From Oligoflexia bacterium (GTDB taxonomy: Bacteria > Bdellovibrionota > UBA1018), in contig JAMPXJ010000004.1 of assembly GCA_023701205.1 (NCBI GenBank), positions 62,001-126,000 of the forward strand: a DNA stretch of 64,000 nucleotides, written 5' to 3'. Positions 18,201 through 26,917 of this stretch are shown piece after piece. The notes beneath the pieces were generated by a model that saw only the letters and a list, made by a program, of their open reading frames with translations, did no database searches and was not told where the DNA came from. A program made the translations under genes and the position numbers. Each line of letters starts with the position of its first letter. Positions within the stretch are counted from its first letter, which is position 1.

Positions 18201-19743
18201 GAAATCGACGATGCCGCTATCATTCGCGACGTAGGGAGTTTTCGAGACTTGGACAGGGAAGCGGTCCAAATACTGAAGCTCTCCTTCGACGATTGTCAGT
18301 TTTTGTTTTCTGATTTCGACTTCGACATTGCTCGCTTTAACAGGATCACCATTGGTGTAAGTGAGCTTGACCTTTCCCTTGATGGGTTCATTGACCTTAT
18401 AGTCAGGCTTCCCAAAACCGATCTCGACTTCAAAATGAGGTTTGACGTAATTGGCAACCCTGAAGGCCGAGAGGTAGGAAGCTTGCTTGTACTGAACTTG
18501 AAGGCTGTAGCCTCCCGAGCGGGCAAACTCAGGGAGCTTGAAGCTGACATCTCCGCCATCGACGCCCGTTGCCACCTCCATTCGCTTGTTAATGACCGGC
18601 GTACCCTCGGAATCAACCACTAATAGGACAGCAGAGGCAGGCGCAAGGGGAACCGAACTGGCTGGAACCTCTAAACTCCCGTCCCAAGAGCTTTACATTG
18701 ACGATATCGCCGGGACGATAAAGGGGACGATCCGTGAAAATGTAGAGTTTGTTTCCGTAGATTTCGCTATCGAAATAGAAATTCTCTGAAATGAAGACCC
18801 CACCGCCCTTGTCCTGTCCCAAGACATAACTGCGCTCAAGACTCTTGCCCTCAAAGAGAAAAACGCCGTCCTTCCTGGACCTGCCTTCACCCAGGACGCC
18901 GACACCATCCGTAAAGAGCAACTTCGTGTCAGCAATCGGGCGGCCAGTTCTCTTATCCACCGTCCAAATGAGTTCCTGATGGCTGGATAACTTTGTCAGC
19001 GCGACGGTATCGGAAACGAAGAGAAACGTCGTTGCTCGAAACGTCCCGATCATCGCCTCAACGAGATAAAGCCCTGGTTTTTGCTTACCGAGCGGGATGT
19101 AGATATTGCCTCGCTTGATTTCCAGGAAGTTACTGCTGCTGCCGCTGAGGTTGACGCCTGCGGGCGGAGCGATGGGCTTGGCTTGCCACAGGGGATAGCG
19201 GTACTCGTCAACTACGTCCAAGCCGTCAATGGGCTTGAATTGAGGGTTGTTCTCGAACTTGGTTTGATAGGTGTGGGCAGGGACCTGCTTGAGCTCAGGG
19301 GAGTGCTCCACCACGCCCTTTCTCACGAAAAACGAAAATACCCTCTGCCAAGCCAACCGCGACTTCTTATACCAGCTATCCCAAAGGTAATTGATCGCGT
19401 TGGAAAGGCCCTCTCCCGCGTAGTTCCCCTTTAGGGATGGGCGATGGAGGTTCTTTTGCTTCTTGAGGAAGTCGATCGGCTGGGGGATTCGATAAACGCG
19501 GACATCGACGCCCGAATAGGCTTCGAGGCTTTCTTTTCTTCCTGGCACCTCTAAACGGACACGAGGATTCTCATCCGAGCTGAAAGTGGTTTCGGAAAGA
19601 AGGTAGAACTTATCACCGGCAAAAGGCGCGTAGCGACTCGGGTCGATATCGCCAGCGTGGGCAACCAGCGGGACGATCAATATGAGAGAAAAGACAGGCG
19701 ATAGATCCCAATGAAGTTTGGGTTTTCCGATCTTGGTTGCCAT
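15174..19743 (-). pseudogene. yfaS: Alpha-2-macroglobulin family protein YfaS/MagD, split by a frameshift
   Basis: Two open frames together give about 1,520 residues, the usual length of YfaS. The ATG at 19743 follows GGAAGG and starts a signal peptide ([14 protein letters not shown]). The 5' frame runs through DRPLYRPGDIVNVKLLGREF and then ends in frame at about 18613. One base removed near 18656-18657 restores SVPLAPASAVLLVVDSEGT and the long second frame. That frame includes the bait-adjacent MG domains, the thioester-type motif YGCVEQTSS (Cys near 16565) and the terpenoid-like thioester domain. The product would be a periplasmic protease trap. The lesion may be real or a sequencing error. 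Confidence 0.8.
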
Positions 19744-20324
19744 CTTGTATCCTTCCAATTCATTAACTGGCCCGGACTAACCGCTCGAAGCCCGGAATCC
19801 TTCTTGCTCTGACTTCCCGTGTGGTAAGCCACGTATGTACCCGTCCAAATCATGAGGTGCTGATCCTCTCCTTGGTCAAAAAAGAGAAGATCCCCTGGCC
19901 GGGCCTGGTTCAAGTCTTTCGAAACAAACTGGCTGTTCTCTTGAATGATCCCGATCGCTGGGGCAAACGGGAGGCGCGTTTTCGAGTCCACTTGCTTCCA
20001 GCTATTCAGAAGGACTTGTTGATCGCTCGCGAGATTCACTTCAGGAGGAAACTCCTGGTTGGAAATGCCGTTGGCCCTAAGCCATTTGTGGTCATGCGGC
20101 TTGAGGGCCTCGTAGACCCCGAAGCGAACGAGCCCGGCGCAATCCTTTTGGCTCCAGCGCGGGGTTGGCCCTCTCGCCAGTTGTTCTTTCACGATGCGAA
20201 CGAACCAGGACCTGAAGGATTGTGACTGTTCAAAGTTGAGCATGGGCGCTCCCGCCCATGCGGCATGGGCAAAAAACAAAATGAAGCTTGGAAGGACGCC
20301 TAGTTTGACGAGAGGGTTTGCCAC
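19677..20324 (-). CDS. yfaT: YfaT-like protein, DUF1175
   Basis: GTG at 20324 is preferred: GGAGGA lies six bases upstream; an ATG at 20339 sits on that same site. A signal peptide ([16 protein letters not shown]) leads a domain with [17 protein letters not shown], then [10 protein letters not shown] and [14 protein letters not shown]. The Cys and His positions look like those of NlpC/P60-type hydrolases, so a peptidase or amidase fold is plausible, but the DUF1175 family has no proven activity known to me. It overlaps yfaA upstream by 25 bases and yfaS downstream by 67 bases. Confidence 0.8.
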   Translation of the reverse strand: MANPLVKLGVLPSFILFFAHAAWAGAPMLNFEQSQSFRSWFVRIVKEQLARGPTPRWSQKDCAGLVRFGVYEALKPHDHKWLRANGISNQEFPPEVNLASDQQVLLNSWKQVDSKTRLPFAPAIGIIQENSQFVSKDLNQARPGDLLFFDQGEDQHLMIWTGTYVAYHTGSQSKKDSGLRAVSPGQLMNWKDTRWQPRSENPNFIGIYRLSFLSY

Positions 20325-22102
20325 TTCAACTCCTCCCATCGCGCCTGACTGCTTGATTCCAGCTTTGGCCAGACGACCGACATCGCTGAGAACTTTTTCA
20401 TCCGATCAAGCGCCGGCAATAGCCGTCTCGAAACGCTTTCTCGAAATACGGATTCTTGTTCGGCAGGAAGGCTGTCGAGAGTAGCGCCTTTAAGAAGTTC
20501 TGCCAGCTCAGAGGGAACAAACACGATGCCGGAATTCGCATTACCCGGCAGTGAATCGGAAAGAGCAGGAAACTTCTTATCAATGACCGAGATCGCGTTG
20601 TCCACCAATCTGTCATCGGGTGAGAAAGCGAGATAACCTTTCCAGGACGCCATCCGGACATTGAAGAACTTGCTCGATCTCATCTGCTTGCTGTGCTTGC
20701 TCTTGTCAGTATCATACAGGCCAAATCGGGAACTCACTTCACGCGACCAGATGACTCCATCCTTCTTTTTTTCTTCTGTGATGGCCATGGCTTGCTCAAA
20801 CTGAGTGGCCTTGATCGGGTCTTCGATTTTCTCACCCGCCGCTCGCCGTTTTTGTTGCTCACGAAATTGTGCCATTTCCGCTTCAGTCAAGATGCCAGCT
20901 TCGAGGTTTCCTACCGACTGCTCAAAAACTCCGCGCAGGAAATCCCCTTTGACCGATTTGCCGAGCTTAGCAACGAGCAATGGCGTGTAGAGCTTTGAGT
21001 CTGCGTACCAGCACACGGCGACCGGCGCCTGTACGCTGGCAAGGAAGTCCTTCAAGTCAGCTTCCTTGCTTTTGAAAATTCGCGCCAAGAGCTCATTGAG
21101 GTTGCCGGAGTTAATCGGAAGGGCGACGCAGGCGGACGGACTCTTCGGGACAGCTTGCCACAGCTCACCTGGGTCCTGAAGGTTCTGAGCCATATTGGCG
21201 TGAAACATGGCTTGGGTACTCCAGCCATCATGCTCGGAAAACCGGAACCGAACCGCGTCCATTGAAGGAAAGAACTTCTGATAGCCGAACGAGAGGAAGT
21301 TGATCGTGAAATATAGAGAATGTTTGCCCAGATTTTCGACGGGATCAAACATTCCCAAGAAAACTCCCCTGGCTTGTGTCTGCCCCTTGCTGGATGCGGT
21401 CCACTTCTTTATCCGCTCCTCGGTCGGGAGAGGCATGTCCGGATGGGAAAAAACGACGAGCCTATTCTTGATGCCCGTAAAATAGAGATCTTTGGCGTTG
21501 GAATAGTGGAGCTTGTAAATCGTGAGCTTGTCGCCACCACCTTCCGCCTTCTCCGCGTGGGTTGTAAGCTGACTGTCGTCGGCTGCAATTTTTGCTACAG
21601 CGGTAAGCAAATCGGTGAGCATATTCCGCTCCAAGACCAGCATGTAGTCTTCGAGCCTTCCGTTATAGGATTTCCAAAGTGCGAGTTCTGCGGGAGCCTT
21701 CAGCGCTTGTGAGAGCAGTTGATCGAACAGCGTCAGGTCGTGATCGAAGGCGATACGTTTCAGAGATCCCTTCAGGCTCAAGTAGCTTTCTGATTCCTGA
21801 TAATAGAATACGAAATCATCGGTCAGGACCTCTTTCAGCATCTGCTGCTTCACGATGTCTTTCGGAAGATCGGAAAGGCTCTGGGTAACGATAAGGGCGT
21901 CTGGTCTCCCATCCGGGTTCTTCATGAAAGCAGGCGGCGGCAAACTAGCTTCGACGGTGGGTTGACCCGACGGAGAAGTAGTGACGCCCTGAGTAGCAGT
22001 TGAAGCGCTTAGCTTGATTCCAAGGCCAACAGCTGCCGCCAACGCACAAAAACCCACTGAGGCTACGATTGTAGCCTTGCGGGAGACGCTTATTTTTTTC
22101 AT
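20300..22102 (-). CDS. yfaA: YfaA-like protein, DUF2138
   Basis: 600 residues with one N-terminal membrane segment (about residues 12-30) and the rest periplasmic. The order of motifs fits DUF2138: [31 protein letters not shown], a central [14 protein letters not shown] and a C-terminal [13 protein letters not shown] segment. First gene of the yfaATSQP operon. The start ATG at 22102 has only a poor purine stretch (AAAAG) and no recognisable promoter: a decayed transposase begins eight bases upstream on the other strand. In Pseudomonas the equivalent proteins form an inner-membrane complex with the macroglobulin. Confidence 0.8.
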   Translation of the reverse strand: MKKISVSRKATIVASVGFCALAAAVGLGIKLSASTATQGVTTSPSGQPTVEASLPPPAFMKNPDGRPDALIVTQSLSDLPKDIVKQQMLKEVLTDDFVFYYQESESYLSLKGSLKRIAFDHDLTLFDQLLSQALKAPAELALWKSYNGRLEDYMLVLERNMLTDLLTAVAKIAADDSQLTTHAEKAEGGGDKLTIYKLHYSNAKDLYFTGIKNRLVVFSHPDMPLPTEERIKKWTASSKGQTQARGVFLGMFDPVENLGKHSLYFTINFLSFGYQKFFPSMDAVRFRFSEHDGWSTQAMFHANMAQNLQDPGELWQAVPKSPSACVALPINSGNLNELLARIFKSKEADLKDFLASVQAPVAVCWYADSKLYTPLLVAKLGKSVKGDFLRGVFEQSVGNLEAGILTEAEMAQFREQQKRRAAGEKIEDPIKATQFEQAMAITEEKKKDGVIWSREVSSRFGLYDTDKSKHSKQMRSSKFFNVRMASWKGYLAFSPDDRLVDNAISVIDKKFPALSDSLPGNANSGIVFVPSELAELLKGATLDSLPAEQESVFRESVSRRLLPALDRMKKFSAMSVVWPKLESSSQARWEELKWQTLSSN

Positions 22103-22109
22103 CTTTTAA

Positions 22110-22340
22110 ACTGTCGGGCAGGCTCGGGGCAAAATCAATAAGATTGCCCGCGACTTAGGAGCGGGCGCCGAAGTTATGGGCCTCTCTCGTCACCCTCTTC
22201 AGGAGGTGATGGAGTTTTATCTCAAGCATGGGAATGCCGAGAGCTTCATTCGCGAGGAGAAGTACGGCTTTGATTGAAGCGGTTTCCCTGTCTGCAGCTC
22301 ACAGCGAACTAGTACTGGCAAGCGGGGATGGGCTTTTTTT
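22110..22340 (+). pseudogene. Remnant of an IS4/IS1380-type DDE transposase
   Basis: The plus strand, read from 22110, encodes ...EVMEFYLKHGNAESFIREEK followed by YGFD and a TGA at 22275. This matches the C-terminal catalytic-Glu block of IS4/IS1380-type transposases (FY..RG.AE..IkE.K.GF). In the frame two bases on, from 22277, it continues KRFPCLQLTAN, a stop, then YWQAG, which is the next conserved block. So at least one frameshift and two stops are present and the 5' part is missing. Too short and broken to function. It lies between the yfa operon and the GNAT gene. Confidence 0.55.
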
Positions 22341-22470
22341 TACATCACACATGAATAACCTAGCGGAGGGCAAATCGCGCCGCCACTCGACAGGGGACCA
22401 ATCCAGCGTTATTCTCCGGCCGAAATCGCTGACCTGGCCGCTTTGAAAAACCGGTCCGCGTAGAGGACAG

Positions 22471-23418
22471 ATGAATCACACGATACGACCAGCCGAGGAA
22501 TCAGATTACGAGTCAATCGCAGAGGTCTTGAGAAAGACACTCCCTGGCTTTCTCGGGACCGCAGAATCTCTGCGGGAATCAGACCGGCGCCCTCTCGTCG
22601 CCGGACCAAAAGCCCGCTTCATCGCGGAGCAGGGCTCAAACGTGGTCGGAGTCGCGCAGTACCGGCCAAATGTTCATGAATGCCAATTGAGCTTGCTTGT
22701 AACCGTCCTTCCCTCCCATCGAAGACAAGGGATCGGCCATGCCCTGTTCGAAGTCGTGAACGCATCCGCGCAAGCGCACCAACCTCAGGCACGCTGGGCC
22801 GAGGTCTCGGAAGCTGATTCCGATTCCTTTCGCTTCGCGGAGAAGCATGGCTTCCGCGAGCACACCCGCGTTTTCGAGTCTCGGTTCGACCTGACCCGTT
22901 TTGCGAGCGAAGACGCGCTTCCGGCGCTGCCCGAATCATTCCGGGAAAGTAGCCGCCAAGACGGATTTGAAATTCAAGATCTCGCCCACACTTCACTCGA
23001 AGACGCCCATCGGCAGTTTTACAAATTGTACTTCGAAAGCCTCGGCGATGTCCCCAACCTGCCGAAAAGTCCCGCTCCGTCATTCGAGGCTTTCCAGAAA
23101 AGCCACCTCGATCCCACCCGATACCCAGCCGATGGCGTAATTCTGGCCGTTGTCGGCGAGGAGGTGATCGGCTTTTCGCAGATGATGTTGCACAAGTCTC
23201 TCCCCACCCTGGCGATCATTGCCATGACGGGCTGCAAGCCAGGATACCGCGGACGAGGGATCGCCACGACGCTCAAGATCGCGGCCATGAGATGGGCCAA
23301 GCGCAGAGGCATTCAGACCTTGTCCACATGGAATGATGCGCTGAATGCCCCGATTCTCGCGATCAACGAAAAGCTCGGATTTCTCAAGCGACCTGGGATG
23401 ATCATCCTGCGTCGTTAA
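22471..23418 (+). CDS. Tandem GNAT-family N-acetyltransferase
   Basis: 315 residues holding two GNAT domains. The first (1-150) has the acetyl-CoA-binding turn SHRRQGIGHALFE; the second (160-315) has YRGRGIATTLKIAAMRWA and the C-terminal NEKLGF typical of the fold. ATG follows GAGGACAG. Two-domain GNATs of this size acetylate small amines, mycothiol-like compounds or antibiotics; the substrate cannot be told here. Codon use is closer to the adjacent low-G+C island than to the flagellar block, so it may belong to the same acquired segment. Confidence 0.8.
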   Translation: MNHTIRPAEESDYESIAEVLRKTLPGFLGTAESLRESDRRPLVAGPKARFIAEQGSNVVGVAQYRPNVHECQLSLLVTVLPSHRRQGIGHALFEVVNASAQAHQPQARWAEVSEADSDSFRFAEKHGFREHTRVFESRFDLTRFASEDALPALPESFRESSRQDGFEIQDLAHTSLEDAHRQFYKLYFESLGDVPNLPKSPAPSFEAFQKSHLDPTRYPADGVILAVVGEEVIGFSQMMLHKSLPTLAIIAMTGCKPGYRGRGIATTLKIAAMRWAKRRGIQTLSTWNDALNAPILAINEKLGFLKRPGMIILRR

Positions 23419-23440
23419 TGGCCTGATGGGGTTCGGAAAG

Positions 23441-23457
23441 GGCGGGAGCGATGGGAC
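23441..23457 (-). repeat. 17-bp copy of the 3' end of tRNA-Asp
   Basis: GGCGGGAGCGATGGGAC is identical to bases 23679-23695, the acceptor/T-arm end of the intact tRNA-Asp, and has the same orientation. Duplicated tRNA 3' ends are typical attachment-site traces. Confidence 0.6.
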
Positions 23458-23461
23458 AGTT

Positions 23462-23485
23462 ACTTTTTGCAGTCCTGCAAAAAGT
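23462..23485. repeat. Perfect 11-bp hairpin
   Basis: ACTTTTTGCAG and CTGCAAAAAGT separated by two bases. It directly follows the tRNA fragment at 23441-23457. On the plus strand it lies about 45 bases after the GNAT stop, without a T-run beyond the stem. Confidence 0.6.
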
Positions 23486-23577
23486 GGCTTCGCAAGGAAG
23501 TCGGCCATCCTGGCCTCCTCTTTGTACGGTTTGCCATTGGCAAACGCTCGTGAACCCACGACAGCTTTTCAGCCGCT

Positions 23578-23608
23578 GGCGAAGGTCGTCGGGTCGAGTC
23601 CATCGCTG
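23578..23608 (+). repeat. Degenerate, inverted copy of the tRNA-Asp 3' half
   Basis: GGCGAAGGTCGTCGGGTCGA and the bases after it align, with three small indels or mismatches, to the anticodon-stem/T-arm part of the intact tRNA-Asp, but on the opposite strand. A further 11-base T-arm piece (GAACCCACGAC, 23552-23562) lies just before it in the other orientation. Confidence 0.5.
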
Positions 23609-23621
23609 CGACGATCAGGGC

Positions 23622-23668
23622 AAAAAAAAAGAGGGCCGGTTCTTTCGAACCGACCCTCTTTTTTTTTC
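23622..23668 (-). terminator. Intrinsic terminator of tRNA-Asp
   Basis: A long stem (GAGGGCCGGTTC paired with GAACCGACCCTC, one mismatch, 4-base loop) flanked by an A-run on one side and a T-run on the other, so it can work in both directions. It begins nine bases beyond the CCA end of the tRNA. Confidence 0.85.
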
Positions 23669-23676
23669 GATCTAAA

Positions 23677-23753
23677 TGGCGGGAGCGATGGGACTCGAAC
23701 CCACGACCTTCGCCGTGACAGGGCGACGTTGTAACCGACTCAACTACGCCCCC
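23677..23753 (-). tRNA. tRNA-Asp (anticodon GTC)
   Basis: 77 bases with all parts visible: 7-bp acceptor stem (GGGGGCG with CGCTCCC, one G-U), D-arm with GTTG/CAAC, anticodon stem TCGCC/GGCGA with loop CTGTCAC giving anticodon GTC, T-arm GTGGG TTCGAGT CCCAT, discriminator G and encoded CCA. The loop and discriminator G are right for aspartate. It has its own promoter and terminator. Confidence 0.95.
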
Positions 23754-23775
23754 GCATCATTCGGATCGTCCAGAA

Positions 23776-23804
23776 GAACTATGTCAGCTAAGCGCTATTG
23801 TCAA
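23776..23804 (-). promoter_or_regulatory. Promoter of tRNA-Asp
   Basis: A perfect TTGACA on the minus strand, 17 bases before TAGTTC, with the tRNA 5' end 22 bases beyond the -10 box. The -10 is weak. Confidence 0.55.
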
Positions 23805-23828
23805 CCACCCATTCCCGCGGATTCTTCA

Positions 23829-23865
23829 AAAAACTATCCCCAAAAACTATCCCCAAAAACTATCC
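23829..23865. repeat. 13-bp tandem repeat over the acyltransferase stop codon
   Basis: AAAAACTATCCCC is repeated twice in full and once for 11 bases. The stop codon of the acyltransferase gene (23860-23862) lies in the third unit, so each unit carries an extra copy of the gene's last few bases. Probably replication slippage. Confidence 0.8.
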
Positions 23866-24759
23866 AAAGACGGGCAGCTTGCGCCGGGCGTACTCCTCGG
23901 TCAGGGTTTGCTGCATGACCCGGACGATCTCGTCATAGATCCGCTGATGATTGCGCTCCTCGCTCCAGGAGGGATTCCACAAAGCCATCGGATCCACCGG
24001 CGGCAGAATCCGGAAAGTCATCTTCGCCGGCAGGGGAACGAAGATCGCGGCCGCCGCGGCGGGGGCCAGCAGCAGCGGAAGACCGGTCAAAAGCCCCGTG
24101 GCCACGCACCAGGCGAAAAAAACGGAACGCAAGGTGATCGGAATCCCATGAAGCCGGAGCTTCTCCTTGAGCCCCAGGACTTCGGCCAGCTTTTCGCCCC
24201 GATCGAGAATGACGTAAGTCTCATGCGCGCCGATGCTCACGATCGGGACGATCGGCACGCCGGCCCGGATGGCGAGCTTGATGAAGCCTTTGCGCTGAAA
24301 GAAATCGAGCTTCTTGCGATCCCGGTAGGGCCGGAACGCTTCCTTCTCCCCTCCCGGAAAAACCATCAAAGAATGCCCCAGCCCCAGCGCCTCGCGCGCG
24401 AGCTCCGGATCGGCGGGGATCGCGCCCAGGCGCGGGATCAGCCAGCGGAACGCGAGGCTCTTCAGCGCCACCTCGTGAGCCAGGCCGAGGATCGAGCGGG
24501 ACCCGCCGAAGCGTTTTTTCCATGCATAAAACAACATCAGCACTTCAAAGGTGAGCAGACCGTTGTGATTTCCAACGAACATCACCGTGCCCGGGGGCAC
24601 GTTTCCCCAGCCACTCATCTCGCAACGGAAGTAATGCCGGTAAAGCGCTTCCAGAAACGGCATCATTTTCTCGGAAAATTGCGGATCGATCTCGCGCAAA
24701 GCCTGGGAAAGCTTGGGGCTTTCCGTCACGCACCGTCCCGATGAAGCATTGGAATACAT
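23860..24759 (-). CDS. PlsC-like lysophospholipid acyltransferase
   Basis: ATG at 24759 chosen for the GGGGGAGGA site just upstream. 299 residues. The acyltransferase blocks are clear: VMFVGNHNGLLTFEVLMLFY (block I), SLMVFPGGEKEAFRP (block III) and GVPIVPIVSIGAHE (block IV). In block I the histidine is followed by NGLLTFE instead of the usual HX4D, which is closer to the MGAT/DGAT-like branch, so the acceptor may be a mono- or diacylglycerol rather than lysophosphatidate. A hydrophobic stretch near residue 230 would attach it to the inner membrane. Confidence 0.8.
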   Translation of the reverse strand: MYSNASSGRCVTESPKLSQALREIDPQFSEKMMPFLEALYRHYFRCEMSGWGNVPPGTVMFVGNHNGLLTFEVLMLFYAWKKRFGGSRSILGLAHEVALKSLAFRWLIPRLGAIPADPELAREALGLGHSLMVFPGGEKEAFRPYRDRKKLDFFQRKGFIKLAIRAGVPIVPIVSIGAHETYVILDRGEKLAEVLGLKEKLRLHGIPITLRSVFFAWCVATGLLTGLPLLLAPAAAAAIFVPLPAKMTFRILPPVDPMALWNPSWSEERNHQRIYDEIVRVMQQTLTEEYARRKLPVFG

Positions 24760-24836
24760 CGTCCTCCCCCTTCGACAAGTCCGTGGAATCCCAAGCAAAT
24801 CCAAAGCCAATTCGGATCGGAGGCGGAGAAGATTTC

Positions 24837-24865
24837 TTGACTCTTTCTATCTCCTATTTTAAGTT
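24837..24865 (+). promoter_or_regulatory. Possible promoter of the EEP-family gene
   Basis: TTGACT and TAAGTT, 17 bases apart. The expected transcription start falls about at the ATG at 24875, and no ribosome site is visible, so the message could be nearly leaderless. Confidence 0.3.
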
Positions 24866-24874
24866 GCGCTCACT

Positions 24875-25735
24875 ATGAAAGTCCCCCCTGCGACTTCGCT
24901 TTCTTTCCTGCTGGTGAGCCTGCTAACAAGCTTCGCCTGCTCGCAGTCGCAGGCGTCGAGCTGCTATTACGACTGCCTCGTCGTTCCGCTTCTTTCGGAC
25001 TCCGTCGTCTCCATCGGCAATCCGGCCACGAAAGCCTCCTCGGCCGCGGCCCTTCCCTCGCAGGGGCTCGAGGTCCTGGTCTGGAACATCCATAAAGGGA
25101 TGGACCGCCCTTTCGTGCCGGAGTTCCGTCGGCTCTCACGGGACGCTGACCTCGTGCTTCTCCAGGAGGCCGTCGTTGATCCGGCGGGACGCGCGCCGTT
25201 CCTGAGCCGCTCTCCCGAGCTCGACTGGAAGCTCGGCATCAGCTGGATCTCCAAGGAGTACCAACGCACCGGGCCGGCCACGGGTTCCCGCGCGCCCATC
25301 CTGTCGACGCGGTTTCAGCGCAGCCCGGATCTCGAGCCGGGGGCCAAGACCCCGAAGGCCAATCTTCTCACCCTGCATCCGCTCGCGGGCACCGACGAAC
25401 TTCTGCTGGTCGTGAACATCCACGCGATCAACTTCCGCGCCCAGGATTCGCTCGAGCGGCAGCTCGCGCTCTTCCGCGACGAGCTGTGGAAGCATCGCGG
25501 TCCCGTGCTCGTGGCCGGGGATTTCAACACCTGGAGCGAGGGCCGGCTCATCGCGATGCGGGATTCGCTGGAGGGCTGGGGCCTTTCGCACGCGGTCCCC
25601 TTCCGCGATCCGCGTCGCGGGCTCATCCTGGATCATGTCTGGACACGAGGCCTGCGGATCGAGAGCCTGCAGGTGATCGAGACGGATGGCTCGGACCACC
25701 CGGCCTTCAGGCTGCGCGTCGCGCTGGACTCCTGA
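24875..25735 (+). CDS. Exported endonuclease/exonuclease/phosphatase-family protein (YafD-like)
   Basis: 286 residues. An N-terminal signal ending SFAC suggests a lipoprotein (Cys22). The EEP fold motifs appear in order: LVWNIHKG (metal-binding Asn), LVLLQEAV (catalytic Glu), VNIHAINFR (His), LVAGDFNTWS (Asp/Asn) and LDHVWTRG plus SDHPAF (catalytic Asp-His). All key residues are kept, so a metal-dependent phosphodiesterase acting outside the cytoplasm is likely; the substrate is unknown. Convergent with prfB, with six bases between stops. Confidence 0.8.
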   Translation: MKVPPATSLSFLLVSLLTSFACSQSQASSCYYDCLVVPLLSDSVVSIGNPATKASSAAALPSQGLEVLVWNIHKGMDRPFVPEFRRLSRDADLVLLQEAVVDPAGRAPFLSRSPELDWKLGISWISKEYQRTGPATGSRAPILSTRFQRSPDLEPGAKTPKANLLTLHPLAGTDELLLVVNIHAINFRAQDSLERQLALFRDELWKHRGPVLVAGDFNTWSEGRLIAMRDSLEGWGLSHAVPFRDPRRGLILDHVWTRGLRIESLQVIETDGSDHPAFRLRVALDS

Positions 25736-25741
25736 GCGGAC

Positions 25742-26903
25742 TCAGACGTCGTCGCCACCGCCGCCGCGGGCCCATTCGCCCGTGATCCGGCAGGTCAGGT
25801 AAGCCTTCATGAAGCCATCGAGCTCGCCATCGAGCGTCTTCTCGGCCGTGGGCACGACGAAGCCGGTGCGGTGATCCTTCACCATCTTATAGGGGTGCAG
25901 CACGTAGGATCGGATCTGGCTGCCCCAGGCGATGTCCTTTTTTGTGTCCTCGATCGCGGCCTGCTTCTTGCGCTCCTCCTCGAGGTGGCGCTCATACAGG
26001 CGCGAACGCAGGACCTTCATCGCCAGATCCTTGTTCTTGATCTGTGAGCGTTCCTGCTGGCAGGCGACCACGATCCCCGACGGATAGTGAGTGATCCTGA
26101 CGGCGGAGTCCGTGGTGTTGACGCCCTGGCCGCCCTTGCCGCCCGCGCGATAGACATCGATACGAAGATCGGCCGGATTGATGACGACCTCGAAATCGTC
26201 GTCGATCTCGGGCGTGACGTAGACGCTCGTGAAAGAGGTGTGGCGCCGGGCATTCGAGTCGAACGGCGAGATCCGCACCAGCCGGTGCACGCCCGCCTCG
26301 GACTTGAGCTGCCCGTAGGCATACGGACCCGTGATGGTCAGCGTGGCGTTCTTGATGCCCGCCTCCTCGCCCGGCAGCGCGTCCATCAGTTCGACCTTGA
26401 AGCCCTTGTCCTGCGCCCAGCGCTGGTACATCCGCAGCAGCATCTGCGCCCAGTCCTGCGACTCCGTGCCGCCCGCGCCCGCGTTGATGGTCACGATCGC
26501 GTTCTTGGGATCGGCCTCCTCGGAGAGCATCTTGTGGAATTCCACCTTCTCGAACTGCGCGGCGAGCCCCCCCACCATCTGGGAGACCTCGGCGATGACG
26601 GTGTCGTCGGCTTCTTCCTGCGCGAGCTCGTAAAGCGTCTGCGCGTCGTTGAAACCGCGCTCGAGATCGTTGAACTCGTTCACCTCGGCTTCGAGGCGGG
26701 ACTTCTCCTGGGTCAGGGCCCGGGCTTTGCGGTTGTCCGCCCAGAAATTCTCCTGGGTCGAAAGATCGGTCAGCTCCTGGATCCGGCGCGACTTGACCGG
26801 GAGGTCAAAGCGACCCCCGAAGGAAATCGAGCTTCTCTTTCATGGCCGAGAGACGCTCGCGGATTTCGTGCGGCGCGAGAACGGGAGTGGCTTGCAAATT
26901 CAT
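25742..26903 (-). CDS. prfB: Peptide chain release factor 2, with programmed +1 frameshift
   Basis: RF2 ends translation at UGA and UAA. The first frame starts at ATG 26903 and encodes 32 residues to ...LRGSL, then an in-frame TGA (26807-26805). Slippage on CTT-TGA-C shifts into the second frame (LPVKSRRIQ...), which runs to 25742; total about 386 residues. The codon-recognition motif SPF (about 212-214) and the catalytic GGQ (about 257-259) are both present. It follows ybeY by 14 bases on the same strand. The N-terminus and C-terminus are a little longer than in E. coli RF2 (365 residues). Confidence 0.95.
26804..26818 (-). promoter_or_regulatory. RF2 autoregulatory frameshift site
   Basis: Minus-strand GGGGGTCGCTTTGAC: an SD-like GGGGG, a short spacer and the CTTTGAC slip site, as in other prfB genes. 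When RF2 is scarce the ribosome pauses at UGA and shifts to GAC, making more RF2. Confidence 0.9.
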
Positions 26904-26917
26904 CAGGATTTTCTATC

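Noticed and set aside
18600..18700. Programmed frameshift in yfaS
   Set aside because: No slippery heptamer, SD-like pause site or hairpin is seen at the junction; a plain one-base lesion is simpler.
22228..22446. 72-codon plus-strand frame after the transposase remnant
   Set aside because: Out of frame with the transposase-like text that overlaps it and has no motif; the remnant explains the coding-like pattern.
12682..24759. Integrase or recombinase gene for a tRNA-linked island
   Set aside because: No tyrosine or serine recombinase motif in any frame read in this segment; only a transposase remnant.
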